A stretch of 64,000 bases of DNA from Metridium senile (lineage: Eukaryota > Cnidaria > Anthozoa > Actiniaria > Metridiidae). The stretch covers positions 44,486,379 through 44,550,378 of the forward strand of contig OX459096.1 in the NCBI GenBank assembly GCA_949775045.1. Reading direction: 5' to 3'. Shown in pieces: positions 11,889 through 24,257 of the stretch. The stretch's first letter is position 1. Each line of letters begins with the position of its first letter. Below the pieces are notes generated by a model that had not been told where the DNA came from, ran no database searches, and worked only from the letters and a program-made list of their open reading frames with translations. The position numbers and the translations under genes were made by a program.

Positions 11889-13280
11889 CTAAGTAAAGCA
11901 CTACCTTGAACAGCTCTTCGAAGCGAAACTAACTCCTAATCACTTAGGGTGGGTTCGACAGGAAACAACTGTCTATCAAGCTTGACACGTGGAGGGGTAT
12001 TTATAGATACGAGTAACAAGCAACATATAGGATACCATACCACTAAAAGGATATATCAATTTTTTTCGGTCCGGTATCCTGTGATTCGCGCGCTGTGATT
12101 GGCTAGCGAGCGGGCCAGTTTTTCACGATCTGCCCGGTCCGCGGTATCCTGTTCGTTGGTACCATTTCTTCCCAGCGATATTAATTTTTGAAAAATCTTC
12201 TTTAATAGGTAATTGTTAATTATGGTAATTTATCGAACAAAATAGTAGGAGATCTAGAATTCTGAATTGACCAAAACACTGACAGAATGGACAGAATGTG
12301 ATAACCGACTGAGAGAAAATTAAAAGCTACATGGCGAGCATTGGTTGTTTTTGCAAACATAAGCAAAAGTTGAGAAAATCAAATCAATATTGCAAAAACT
12401 CACGAAAGAATACACGAGAATACACAAAAGGTTGTGATAATACACCAGGTTTTTTTTTAATTTTCTAAAGCATATAAAGCTCGTTCACATACCTCGATAA
12501 TAGTTGAAAAATATACTTGTAGTTTTTATCTTTCCTTGCATTGTAAACACTGAACACGGCGGTGAATTGAGCTATCTTTCTTGATGAGATATGTCTTTCT
12601 TTTCAGTCACTTTTAAAATGCTATAAATTCACGAGAAGTTTATGTACAAAGTCTACAACGTTTATAAAGTAAGGAAGTGTTCTTGTCTTTCTTTTTCTGC
12701 ACACAAAAGGATAAACAATTTTGAAAAAGGTCGATTTGCTTGATTCAAAGTCCTGTCAACGATCCTAATGCTTTCAACTTTCATCTTCTTCATAAATTAC
12801 GACCTAGACAAATTAATTCCTTCAACAGTTGTCGGTGACTTCGACTAAATTTCTTATTTCTTATCATTTATCGAAAAATAAGCTTCAGTAGGCTTTTTTC
12901 TTGATGCAAACGTCCACAAGAACGACGAATTTCAACTCGTTTCAACATCCATCTTGGTTCACTCAGTGTTCGTGTCAGCTAAAATCCTTGTAAAACTTGT
13001 TTTTTGTTTCTTGACTTTCTTTGATGTTGAGATATAAACAAAACCCTTTCTCTTTAAACGATATTTGATTTGGAATGATGGAGAAAGCTGCAGTAATTTA
13101 AAATATTTTGGCATTAAAATTTCTGTAAGTTTGTCGAGGCGCCGTCACACTGAATGAAAACCGGTTTCTGACAACCCGCTCTTTTAATTTCAGTAAAACT
13201 ACTGGGAAGCCATTTGAAAGCAACGCGCGTCGTACAAATATCAAAAACATTAATAGAGAGAGAATAAAAAAAAAAAAAAG
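11889..13280. other. Non-coding stretch, no gene seen
   Basis: Contains a CTTCGAAGCGAAACTAACTC segment (about 11915) that recurs near 14015, 15035 and, altered, 30490, and a GC-rich patch with GATTGGCTAG (12075-12150) related to hairpin-element ends. No supported ORF, RNA or splice-consistent exon. Confidence 0.6.
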
Positions 13281-13375
13281 TTATTTACCGGCTAGAGGTC
13301 GGTCCGTATAGTGAAAAACTGCATCCAAGACCTCGGGCAGTTTTTCACTATACGGACCTCCCAGCCGGTAAATAA
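13281..13375. repeat. Hairpin, ~40-bp arms
   Basis: Arms starting TTATTTACCGGC and ending GCCGGTAAATAA enclose CATCCAAGACCTCGGG. Arms match except for a few bases. Probably a minimal MITE or palindrome remnant. Confidence 0.7.
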
Positions 13376-13594
13376 CATATATATAATAAATGCGACGTGA
13401 ATCGACTCGGAGTAGAAGATAGCAAAATAACTCATCTTAAAGGAGCGGTACCGACGCCGAAACTTCGCAGAAATGAGCAGAATTGTTGAAACAATTGCTT
13501 TTAAAAATACCTAAATTTCAGCACGAGGGCATTACTTCTCAAGAGAGAGCATGCACATATCCAGCCCGGCTTCGATATTTAGCTATTTAGCTTT

Positions 13595-14052
13595 AGTATT
13601 ACTGAAGTTTCACGGGTAAAATATTTGCACTCTACCAGAATTTCCATCGTCTGACATGATTATCGATTGAATGAGACAAGTCATATATAGTGGCTCAGAC
13701 ATAACATATATGCTTTTGACATAAACTGATAATCTATACCATAATAATTGCAAGAATGTTGTCAAATGAAAGAACAAGATGGGTAATTTAGTAAGAAAGA
13801 AAGAATTCAGACACTTAATTCATTCCTTTTCCTCTAAATACAAAAGTCAGGACAACATTTTTGCAATTAGGTTCTAGTGATAACCATAAACATTGACAAG
13901 ACTGCTTACCCATATTGTCAGTTATCTATCACTGAATGCGGTAATACTGATTGAATGACGTTAAAACACAGCACAACTTATGCTTCTGATCGATAAGGCA
14001 CAGAAACTTGAACAGTTTCGAAGCGAAACTAACTCACAACCACTTAGGGTGG
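13595..14052. repeat. Dispersed repeat R1, copy 1
   Basis: About 440 bp starting AAGTTTCACGGGTAAAATAT, with an internal inverted pair built on TTGCAAGAATGTTGTC (about 13750 and 13865) and ending near CACTTAGGGTGGGG. Other copies are at 29690-30530 and at 54593-54852, the latter split by later insertions (57142-57223, 60938-60978). No coding capacity. Confidence 0.75.
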
Positions 14053-14097
14053 GGACAGGAAACAGCTCTTAGACTCGTAAACCAGACTTTGTGGTTT

Positions 14098-14756
<659 letters not shown>

Positions 14757-14770
<14 letters not shown>

Positions 14771-14893
14771 ATTGGTTTTCTTGAAACTAGCATTTAAATT
14801 AAAACGATAAGATGAGAACTTACCGATGAGAACTTATCGTTTTAATTTAAATACTAGTGTAAAAAAAACAAAAACAATCCAATTGTAACAATA
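14757..14893. repeat. Hairpin at the end of the AAAT array
   Basis: Arms with ATTGTTAC and AACGATAAG at the left and their complements at the right, around a short ACCGATG centre. Arms mismatch at some bases. Confidence 0.65.
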
Positions 14894-14917
14894 CGAACCT
14901 TCCTAGCAGCAGCTTTA

Positions 14918-14920
14918 AAA

Positions 14921-14979
<59 letters not shown>

Positions 14980-15016
14980 ATATATATATATAATAAATAA
15001 ATAAATAAATAAATAA
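14918..15016. repeat. (AAAT)n microsatellite
   Basis: AAAT units interrupted by a short TA run. Confidence 0.95.
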
Positions 15017-15624
15017 GCAAACATATAAATAGCTTCGAAGCGAAACTAACTCACAACCACTTAGGGTGGGAACGGAAAAACACACTTAGACTGGTAAACC
15101 AGGCAAGGATTTGTGGTTTTGGAACACAAAAAAAAACGACACTGAACAACACAAACTGAAAGAACAGAACAGTATTGAATAAAACAGGGTTCGTGTCCCG
15201 CCAACTGGGCAATTTATATTGTTCTCATGCATCTTTATTTCAGTAATTTATCCCACATCATATAAAATACAACCAATCAGAATGCTGGAAAGCTGTTGTA
15301 TATTATACACTAAATGACTGGTCCTGAGGGAAACAGTTCAGAAACGATTAACTAGACAATTTAGAAAATATGAAGACTTTATTTGGTTATGTAAGTGAAA
15401 AATGGATGTAAAACTGTATGTCAGAAAAGTTACTTTGAATGACAATTGATGGTCACAATTCCTGTGAGAGACTCTGCTTGAAAAGTCACAGTTTCTTGAT
15501 TCGTAAAGTAGGAAGAAAATAACAAAAAAGTACATGATTTTGATGTAAATTAATATTGGTGCTATACTGTCGGTATTTTCACTTTCGATTATCTATCTTT
15601 TCCGGCAAAATAACACACAATGAC

Positions 15625-16560
15625 ATACATTAACACAATAAAATGTTGTTCCTTTTACTAAAGTAAGTTTCATGTTTTAATTCCTGTTATTTTTATAACT
15701 ACATTGTCAAATATTAATGGAAACTAAAGCTAGTTTTCCGTCGGTCGGAATAAAAGGAGTACTCCGACTGGCTAAAGCTGGAAACGTCATTAAAGTTAAG
15801 TCAACACTTTTTACGGTGTTACAAAAATTTCATTATATTACTTACTGTGACAATTATTGTTAAGTTTACCGATTAAGCTCAGACTTGAATGTATTTCTAT
15901 ACACCTAGCTAGTAATCACAAAATGTCAGCATTTTCATTGTATTACAATCACTTCTGTTGATAAAAATTCTGATTTCAATTATGATGTTTGTTGCATGCT
16001 TTAGCCGTGACAACATTTTTCTAAACAAGTCTTCATCTCCTTCATGTATGCTATAACTAATTATTAAATGACTATTAGAAATCACACATTCTGGTTGAGG
16101 CGCGTGTTTCATAAATAAATCATTTTTTAAACGTCTCAATCTTCTAGCTGGACACGTATCATGTGCCCTACTAATTGGGGAGACCCAGACTCACACTCAC
16201 TACCTCTAAGTTAAATATTTTGCACACAATACGGCTTGCATGGTAATTTTTGCAGAGGGAGGAAAACCGGATAACCCGCAGAAAAACCCTCGTGGCATTG
16301 GAGAGAAGAACACATCCCACAAACTCAACTCACATATAATCCATGGCTCAGAAACAGAATCAGAATCATTACCTCTAAGTTAAATATTTTGCACACAACT
16401 CGGCTCGCTCGAGGAAGGAAAAACGGATAACCCGAAAAAATCTCCTCGTGGCAATCGCATAGTGAAACAAACTCAACTCACATATAATCAATGACCGAGC
16501 CGGAACTCGAACCATGCCCACAGCGAGGTAAACCACTACGCCCCCGCCACTTGCTTTCTG
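15625..16560. repeat. Segment duplicated at 34410-35110
   Basis: Shares long blocks with 34410-35110, for example GACTTGAATGTATTTCTAT, GAGGCGCGTGTTTCATAAA and ACTACCTCTAAGTTAAATAT. It lies downstream of gene 2 as the other lies downstream of gene 3, so it belongs to the duplicated unit. The 76-codon minus frame at 15909-16139 is not preserved in the other copy, which has a stop, so I do not call a gene. Confidence 0.65.
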
Positions 16561-16930
16561 TGCGGTATTCAGTTTTTTTATATATTTGAGATACTTAATG
16601 CGCGGTGTGATTGGTCGAGCGCTGTGCTCGATAACTGAACAGAGCACGGAAAAGCCTGTTCTATTTGTTAAATAAAGCACTTGAAGATTTACAGAACTCG
16701 AGTCGTGCTTCTCTTACACTTCATGGCTCGTGTTCATATAGCAGTGGATATCATTGTAATTTCATCACATGGAGTTTTTGCGAAGGACGCGCGGTATGTT
16801 AATTTTGAATGTGTGCAACGATCGAGAAAAACTACTTATTGCAAATAACTATTGCGAAAAAAATATCGATCAACGTGCTCATTTGGGATATACTGAATTA
16901 GAGTTGGTGACCAACTGGCGATTAGTTAAC

Positions 16931-17110
16931 AAATAATTAAGGTTCAGCCGTGGTTTATACTCTGATAACCGCACGCTTGGCAATTTGAACACACGAGAAA
17001 ATGTCAAGAAGCACGAGCTGAAAGCGAGTGCTTCTGGACATTTTTAAGTGTGTTCAAATGCCAAGCGTGCGGTTATCAGAGTATAAACCACGGCTGAACC
17101 TTAATTATTT
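16931..17110. repeat. Long hairpin (~58-bp arms) with inner hairpin
   Basis: The outer arms run from AAATAATTAAGGTTCAGCCG at the left to its complement at the right with very few mismatches. Inside, AAAATGTC..AGAAGCAC pairs with GTGCTTCT..GACATTTT around the purine loop GAGCTGAAAGCGA. Confidence 0.8.
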
Positions 17111-17505
17111 ATTTTATTATATAAATTTCGATTAAAAATTGTTCAAAAATCGTTCAAAAAAGTCTGTTTGATTTCGAAAACTTACGACCGTGGTTTATAC
17201 TCTCATAAACCACGCTTGTTTGGCCAATCAGAGCGCGCGTTAGAATCAATCTATATAATAAATATTTATAACCACAGGTGGCCAAAGTTCACCAATAGAG
17301 CTACAATATAGAAGGTTGATTAAACTTGCCGCTTATTACCTTAAGTATCGTAAATACACCACATTGATGCTGTGCACCTCGACGGATAGTTGTAAAATTA
17401 ATTGTTCATTTGTGTGCTAAAATATTTAACGTAGAGGTAGTGAGTATTAGCTTGTCTCCCAAATTAGTCACTGGCTAAATACTTATTGAGACGTTCAAAA
17501 AGTGA

Positions 17506-17511
17506 TTTATT
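17506..17511 (-). terminator. Poly(A) signal AATAAA, gene 2
   Basis: AATAAA on the minus strand 8 bases after the gene 2 stop codon. The region is conserved after gene 3's stop. Very close to the stop, so the true signal could be further on. Confidence 0.35.
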
Positions 17512-17518
17512 AATTTTT

Positions 17519-17746
17519 TTAGATGATATCTGCTGCAATAAAAAGAGTACTTGGTCTTGGATAGCCGTGCAAACCAGCTTTCTGTAGCGTTGTACTGCCA
17601 TCATCCTTCATTGCTGAGATATACAAATCAGCTCTGCCTTTTGCTGTGCGAAAGCATCGATACTGCATTTTACCGTAGAACTGAATGCAATCAAATTTGA
17701 ACTCATCTGATATTTTCCCTTTCTTGACGTCATCGGTATTCTTTTC
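17519..17746 (-). CDS. Gene 2 exon D, last exon (beta-trefoil-like, IL-1-like pattern)
   Basis: A 228-nt terminal exon: acceptor TTTGTTTAG before GAAAAG, phase 0, TAA stop at 17519-17521. It encodes 75 residues, including ISDEFKFDCIQFYGKMQYRC, ADLYISAMKDDGSTTLQKAG and a C-terminal PSTLFIAADII. The spacing F-x-F, then a strand rich in aromatic and cysteine residues, then LYIS, then L-x-K, then a final hydrophobic strand resembles the C-terminal third of the interleukin-1/FGF beta-trefoil. This is pattern recognition, not a profile hit. There are no membrane segments. It is paired with exon C at 18883 through an intron carrying CAAA repeats and a 662-bp element. Gene 3's exon D is at 36575-36799 and is highly similar. 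Confidence 0.75.
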   Translation of the reverse strand, partial: EKNTDDVKKGKISDEFKFDCIQFYGKMQYRCFRTAKGRADLYISAMKDDGSTTLQKAGLHGYPRPSTLFIAADII

Positions 17747-17756
17747 CTAAACAAAA

Positions 17757-17905
17757 CGTTTTAATGAAAAAAATTGAATAAAGACAGGAAAAAAAAACAA
17801 AGAAACAAACATATGCAAACCAAACAAACAAACAAACAAACAAACAAAAACAAGCAAACACACAGAGAAACCTAACAAGCAAACAAAGAAAGAAAGAAAA
17901 CGAAA
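17757..17905. repeat. CAAA-rich simple repeat, gene 2 intron C-D
   Basis: Short counterpart of the arrays at 1317-1790 and 42310-42800. Confidence 0.8.
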
Positions 17906-18068
17906 TGAAAGATAAATAAATGGATAGATGGATGAAAATATGAATGAATGGATAAATGAATGACAATGGATTGATGAATGATTTGATTAATCAATGAATG
18001 ATTACCAATAAATAACGACTTGCATGTTTTGTTATACTATCTAAAATAATGATAAACGCAAGTAAAGT

Positions 18069-18730
18069 CACAGGCAGCCCAAACTCATTATCTGACAACA
18101 TTGAAAAATAAAATTACAAAATGAAAAAGATACGTTTCACGAAACATTGGAAAATAAAAAGAAAAGATACGTTTCATGTGTTTATTTAATTCATTACCGA
18201 ACCTCGCTTTCAAGGGAACAAATAAATACTCAACGCCCATTACTCTGTAACGGATCATCCCCCGGTGAGTTGATTTTTGTCGATTTCAAATCGAGGTTCT
18301 CAAAAGTGGCGGTGGACGTTGGCTTCAAGGCTCGTAGGAGATCCAAATATCGAACTAAATCATTTGTATCTCCGTAAATCTTGGTCGTTGAAGAAAAAAA
18401 CTTGCAGAATGGTTAGAATAAGTATTGATGTAGGCGGTGACAATCTTCATTAGAAATTTGGACAAACGAAAGGTATGTTTTGAGCTCGAAATGTACCGGC
18501 GATTTGATTTTTTAGTCGCAAAGCTTCCAGCCTTTTCTACTTTATAGTAAAGGAAAGAGCAGATATTAAAAAAACGCAAAAAAACGTTATTTAAGCGTTT
18601 AATAATGATTAAAATGAATTAAATAAACACATGAAACGTATCTTTTTCATTTTTTTATTTTGTAATTTATTTTTCAATGATGTTTTTCTGTTTTTCAATG
18701 TTGTCAGATAATGAGTTTGGGCTGCCTGTG
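18069..18730. mobile_element. TIR element in gene 2 intron C-D, 7-bp duplication
   Basis: Perfect ends CACAGGCAGCCCAAACTC and complement; similarity of the inverted arms continues for about 80 bp or more. Flanked by GTAAAGT at 18062-18068 and 18731-18737. Genes 1 and 3 lack it at the matching position. ATACGTTTCATG motifs recur inside. The 74- and 76-codon frames inside are unsupported. Confidence 0.8.
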
Positions 18731-18882
18731 GTAAAGTACGACGTTACGAAGTCAGTGACTTGGTCAGAAACGTCGTATTATACTTGCATATTAATATAAC
18801 CTTTATTTTAAATAATTAATGAATGATTAACTGAGTGAGTATATGAGTTTAATCTATAAATTTAACTATCCAATTTATATAC

Positions 18883-19013
18883 CTCAACGATGATATTCTG
18901 GTCTTCCTCTTTGCCTTTGACTACATACACTTTACCAGCCGTTGGACTTGGTAGTATGAACGCAATAAGCCCGGAGTGAGACCAAGTACCAACATCTACA
19001 GCCTCAAATTTAA
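18883..19013 (-). CDS. Gene 2 exon C (beta-trefoil-like family)
   Basis: A 131-nt exon: acceptor TTTTTCAG before TTAAATTT, donor GAG followed by GTATATAA. The single base left over from exon B plus TT gives the isoleucine codon that opens IKFEAVDVGTWSHSGLIAF. It continues LPSPTAGKVYVVKGKEEDQN to IIVE and joins exon D in phase 0. Strand-turn-strand content (LIAFILP, KVYVVKG, NIIVEEK) is where the central strands of a trefoil would fall. The sequence is nearly unchanged across the three genes. Confidence 0.78.
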
Positions 19014-19448
19014 CTGAAAAATAAAACAACAAGTTGTATCTTTATTGCAGGCGAAACTGCAACTTTCTCTCGTTTCATTAAGTGACTTCTTTTTCCTGAT
19101 TCTGGTTGTCACAGCGCCTGATTTGCTGTTACAGCACAGTTATAATTGCGCAACCATCGACCTTCAAATACAAACATGAATCAAACTAATAAAACAGTCT
19201 GTTCTTTTGATATCTTGATTGACGGCTATTAAAGTACGCCTATTACACGTTGTCTTCGATGGTGGCGTAATTATGAATGGCGTAGCCTGAGGATCAGGCC
19301 TTCCGAGTGGAACTAGGGATCAGAAGAGGAGAGAAAAAGGCCTCTCTACTATTTTCCCCTTTTACCTTGGCGCTGTAACTAGTGTGTATTTTGGTTTTTC
19401 AATTGTATCAATTGTATATTGTACTAGATCACTGACAATTACAATACA

Positions 19449-19700
19449 AGAAAACAAAAGCAACAACACTGAAGAAAACAAAACCAGCAACAAGAAAACA
19501 AAACCAACAACAAGAAAACAAAACCAGCAACAAGAAAACAAAACCAACAACAAGAAAACAAAACCAACAAAAAGAAAACAAAACCAGCAACAAGAAAATA
19601 AAACCAACAACAAGAAAACAAAACCTACAACAAGAAAACAAAACCAACAGCAAGAAAACAAAACCAACAGCACAAAACAATAATAGCAACATTGCACAAT

Positions 19701-19732
<32 letters not shown>

Positions 19733-19735
19733 ATA
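19449..19735. repeat. 20-bp minisatellite and (CAA)n, gene 2 intron B-C
   Basis: A short array (about 11 units) of the same unit as in genes 1 and 3, followed by a CAA run (about 19700-19733). It is cut off by the palindrome that follows, whose right arm holds an inverted copy of its end. Confidence 0.9.
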
Positions 19736-21238
19736 AACTGACAACAACACATACAAACATTAAAAAATATATATCAGGCTAATTAACAATTAGACCTAGC
19801 CCACGAGGCCGAGTCTTCGAGGCCAAGTGGGCTATTGACCCGTAGCCCATGAGGGCGAGAGGTCTAATTGGTTTAGTATCCAACAACTTATAGGTCAAAC
19901 TTTGCCATATTTTGAAAGAAAAATAATATTTCAATCGTTTTATTTTGACAAAATGACAGATAATCGAAAGTGAAAATACCGAGCGCGCGCTCAATGACGT
20001 GTGACGGCAAGTGAAAATGTATTCAAAACACATCAAAATTCTCCACTGTTTTTGCGATTTTCTCCCTATATAGTTTAATTTTAACGGCTGAAAATAGCAT
20101 GCTTTTAGTGTTAAAACTACTATACATTTTAGCTGAAAGTTTAAAAATCTGGCGTTCTCAATCGATCAAACTGAAGAATCGTGTGATATGGCGTCAGTAG
20201 CGCGCGCTCTTCAAGTCAAAATTCATTCACAAAACATCACAATTATGTGCTTTTTTGTCATTTTCTTGCTCGTATTTGTAATTTACGATTCAAAGAAAAG
20301 CATTATATTCAGTACTAAGCCGTTTTTGAAGAAATAGAAGAATCAAGAAACGTTTTCAATAGTTTACAAAAGCGGCGCTTTCCCCAACCATGGGCTATCA
20401 ACCAATAGCCCATGGTTCAGTAGCCAATGAGAGCGCGCGATTTGTGATAGACCATAAGTTGTTGGATACTAATATCGATTAGTATAAACCTACTAGTGGT
20501 CTATCACGTATCCTGCATTCTGATTGGCTACTCTACTTATGGGCTATTGAGTGATATACCACTAGTAGCGAAAAGAGCCGGTTTTGTAAACTTTGAAAAC
20601 GTTTCTTGTTTCTTTTATTTCTTGTAATAGCTTAGTACTAAATGTAATGCTTTTCCTTAAATCGTAAATTGCAAATACGAGCAAGAAAATGACAAAAAGC
20701 ACATAATTTTGATGTTTTGTGAATGAATTTTGACTTGAAGAGCGCGCGCTACTGACGCCATCACACGATTCTTCAGTTTGATTGAGAAAGCCAGATTAAA
20801 AAACTTTTCTTGGACTTTTCTTTATTCCTCCGTTGTTCAAATATGTATAGTAGTTTTAGCAGTAAAAATATGCTATTTTCAGCCGTTAAAACAAAAGTCT
20901 TGAGGAAGAAAATGACTAAAACTGTGGAGAATTTCGATGTGTTTTGAATACATTTTCACTTGCCGTCACGCGTCATTGAGCGCGCGCTCGGTATTTTCAC
21001 TTTCGATTATCTGTCATTTTTTTCAAAATAAAACGATTGAAATGTTATTTTTCTTTCAAAATATGGCAAAGTTTGACCTATAAGTTGTTGGATACTAAAA
21101 CAATTAGACCTCTCGCCCTCATGGGCTACGGGTCAATAGCCCACTTGGCCTCGAAGACTCGGCCTCGTGGGCTAGGTCTAATTGTTAATTAGCCTGATAT
21201 ATATTTTTTAATGTTTGTATGTGTTGTTGTCAGTTTAT

Positions 21239-21270
<32 letters not shown>

Positions 21271-21361
21271 ATTGTGCAGTGTTGCTATTATTGTTTTGTG
21301 CTGTTGGTTTTGTTTTCTTGCTGTTGGTTTTGTTTTCTTGCTGTTGGTTTTGTTTTCTTGT
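19636..21361. mobile_element. ~1.7-kb palindrome: foldback element plus inverted host intron
   Basis: The core (about 19773-21205) is a foldback element with ends near CAATTAGACCTAGCCC, terminal sub-hairpins GGGCTATTGACCCGTAGCCC-type, and a centre near 20480-20495. The arms do not stop at the element ends: the CAA run, the ATTGCACAATAAC stretch and two to three minisatellite units to the left (19636-19772) reappear inverted at 21206-21361. A further copy of the element's terminal hairpin follows at 21368-21425. Related fragments lie at 35480-36500. No transposase frame. Confidence 0.8.
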
Positions 21362-21486
21362 TTTCTTGAGTCTTTTCGCGGGCTATTGACTCGTAGACCA
21401 TTCGGGCTGCAGGTCTAATTGTTAAATATACCTGTCATACTGCATAAAACAATTTTTTTTTTTCAATACGTATTTTTGTAACTTAC

Positions 21487-21646
21487 TTAGGCTATTTGTG
21501 TCAGTTGTCTTTCCATCACATTTAATGGTCAATGTAGAATCATCTAGCTTTAATATAGCATCGTTTGCTTGGCTGTACATTGACCAGTTATAGTAGGACA
21601 TTCCATGAGATATTGGATGAGGGATTATTCGGCTACGGCGGAGTTT
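21487..21646 (-). CDS. Gene 2 exon B (beta-trefoil-like family)
   Basis: A 160-nt exon: acceptor GATATTTCAG before AAACTCC, donor GTAAGTTAC. It encodes 53 codons plus one base, opening KLRRSRIIPHPI and continuing MSYYNWSMYSQANDAILKL, DDSTLTIKCDGKTTDTNSL. The A-I-L-K-L and T-L-T-I-K runs are read as early trefoil strands. It joins exon A (ending DK, donor at 22204) in phase 0. The exact 160-nt length is kept in genes 1 and 3. Confidence 0.78.
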
Positions 21647-22204
21647 CTGAAATATCCATTGTGAAAAATTGTTTGTGAATTAAATAAACGTTAATATGGT
21701 GGTAGTGGTGCTGATGACAGTGATGATTACTGTAATTGTTGCGGTAAGATTTGAAGTGAATAAATGAATACCCAGAAAACCAGAGGGTTTCTCTATCTAG
21801 TATTTGTATTTATCATTTGTACGTCTATACTCGTTACTGCTCAAACCGTCAGATTTACAAAGTTTAACGAAAAAGCAAGTAGAAAATAACCTCTGGTACC
21901 AAGTGTAATAAATGAATAGATGATGTTGAAAAACAAATGACTCGGAAAGAATGTAGGCCTAGCTCATGGTAGTTGAGCTAAGTACTGGAAGTCTCTTCAG
22001 TGAGTAAGCATAATAAATATGTCGATTATCCTTTCTCGCTTTAGAGCATCCGACTGGAATGCGGCGAATCAAGGGTTCCACATGATAATGATATATTAAT
22101 GATGACAAAGATAGATAATGATATGATGCCAGATGATTATGGAAGTGATGATGATGGCCCCCTTCGATCCCTATATATACTTATCGTCCTAGTTGATCAC
22201 TTAC

Positions 22205-22458
22205 CTTGTCGAGATAAACCATCTTTATTTTATCCATATCGTGCAAAACTTGATCTTTCGGCAAGTCGACGTATTCTTTACCATTAAACCACATGATCTT
22301 AAAATCAGAAGGCTTGCTCCCTTGATGTTTTAGGTCATTGAACAGCATCAATAACTTGTTAGCCAAATCAGGATGTTCGGAATTCTTTGGAAGGTGCAAA
22401 GGACGCTCTGCGCCACTTGGTCCATAAATGGCATGTACGTGGATCGATCCTTGACACT
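22205..22458 (-). CDS. Gene 2 exon A (beta-grasp-like domain)
   Basis: A 254-nt exon with an acceptor tract CTTTCACGTATAG preceded by a TTGCTAAAT branch-point-like sequence, and a donor GACAAG followed by GTAAGTGATC. The first two bases complete a codon from an unseen upstream exon. It encodes about 84 residues: SIHVHAIYGPSGAERPLHLP, a helix PDLANKLLMLFND, then DFKIMWFNGKEYVDLPKD and DMDKIKMVYLDK. The order beta-beta-alpha-beta-beta suggests a ubiquitin/PB1/CIDE-N-like beta-grasp fold. No catalytic residues and no membrane segment. A reading frame also runs upstream of the acceptor, but the sequence there fits a branch point and pyrimidine tract better than coding. Confidence 0.72.
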
Positions 22459-23788
22459 CTATACGTGAAAGATTTAGCAACTTTAAATAGCGAATTAAAG
22501 TAATATCATCGGAAAAAATCCCTCGACAAAGTGTACACCGCAATTAACCAACAACTAATTGATCAACGAACCAATGGAGCAACCGTGCGATCTTCTCGCA
22601 AATCAACGCACAACCAACCATGCAACCAAGTGACCGACCTATCAATCACTTGCACCCAACCACCAAACCACTGAAACAACCACCCACCCACCCAGCCACC
22701 ATCCGCCATCCATGTACGTTTGAGAGGTGTGAGGGTGGGATAAATAACGATTTATCACACATCTTCTACCTTACGGTGTTTTTTCATCCAATCACAAATC
22801 GGATGATTTTTATGAGATTCAACTTCCGGTCCTTTTTTTAAACAAATTCAGCCAATCAGAAAACATCTCTATTTGGATTGTTCGGTTGACCATGGGCTCT
22901 GGGAACGAGAGTGGGTCTACTTACATGGACTTCCGAAGGAAGACCATGTCTTTTAATGCTGCGCGTTGGAGACTCTTAGGCCTCACATCTGAATTTTTGG
23001 GCCACCTGTGCTCCTATTGTATTTGAGCCAATGAGAACTGATCAAAACTTTCAACTTGATGTTTCCATGTCGATGTCAAACTCAACCAATCCGAGTGCTT
23101 TCTTTTTTGACATCTATTCAGGTTATCTCGGATCAAGCAATTAGCCAATCAGCGTGCGGTATGAAATTTGATCAGGCCGTCAAACATGGCTGACATTTGG
23201 TGGAATGGTTAAATAAATTATGTAGTTCGCGATTTTGTGAAACTTTTTGGTCTTAAACTAGCTTGATTTTCAGAGCGGGCCTAGGTCCTACGCTATCGCT
23301 TTGCTAGTCTTAAACATTAAATTGTTTCATAGCTATACATGTCTAGAAGTACTTAGGATCTAACTTGCAAAGCTTGAATGCGTTGAGTGCGCCTTGCAGA
23401 TGGATATTTAGAGTGAAAAGTTGCGTTCACTCGAAGTTTTAAAAGAATTTCGCCATTGTTCGAGTTCAAGTACAATTTTTATCTGTAAAATATCAGCTAC
23501 AAATCAATTCCACTTTAAATGCTCTTTTGAAATAGTACTTTATAATATGTTTGCATGCATGTATATGTATATAGTTGTTTAGTTTTCCTTGTACCTTTTT
23601 ACTTGTATAAAAATAACCCATCGCAAAAATCTAAGATGGCGGCCATTGATCGCGCGAAATTGTCAAATTAAGAAACTGGGAAAAGGACCGCCTAATTTTC
23701 TACAACAACGCAGCGCGCGCCGTTTTCCGAGATCACCTGGATTGTCAATTGTGTGTCGTGTAGCACGCTATGCTAAGTATTTGTATTT
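22459..23788. other. Upstream region of gene 2, no exon identified
   Basis: Begins with about 75 bp shared with gene 1 upstream of exon A, then a degenerate 26-bp minisatellite remnant (22615-22680). The first exon of gene 2 is expected somewhere to the right, but none could be recognised. GATTGG/CCAATCA motifs are frequent and appear to be repeat-derived. Confidence 0.5.
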
Positions 23789-23945
23789 TATCAGTCCCCC
23801 ACCGCAGAGATTCCATGAGAGAGAGCACGCATGCGCACGCTGGTCAATTTATGCACGCCTTCGCCGCCATTGAAGGTGCTGGTCTTGAATCGCGAAACAA
23901 ATTCAACTCCATCTAATCAATCAAAGGTCATCACGACCAACAGAG

Positions 23946-24257
23946 ATGCCAGAACCAAATACAATTTGGGACAAACTCTCAAGTGCTGTGGTACTTGTTG
24001 CAGGAGCAAATCATACCCTAAATATGTGTCGCAGGGACCTATTCAAAGATGACCTTGATAATGATTACAAGGCACTTTGCAACAATAAACACTCTGTTGA
24101 GGGTAAACTGTTTGGAGAAGATTTGAGTGAAAGACTCAAGACTGTTAAAGAAAGCAACAAAGCCTCCAAACAACTTACAAAACCACACAAAGAACCCTAT
24201 AAGAGGTTAGAGGGCCAATCTTCATTTCGAGGGAATTTTTTAATTTTTTCTCCTTGA
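23946..24257 (+). pseudogene. DIRS gag-like fragment
   Basis: 103 codons from an ATG, with LFGEDLSERLKTVKESNKAS, a pattern typical of DIRS ORF1 segments (charged helices, no zinc knuckle seen). It ends at the deletion junction with the RNase H region. Function in DIRS elements: putative nucleocapsid-like protein. Assignment rests on position and composition. Confidence 0.5.

Noticed and set aside
15909..16139. 76-codon minus-strand ORF downstream of gene 2
   Set aside because: The duplicated segment near 34600-34800 carries a stop and frame changes, so coding is not conserved.
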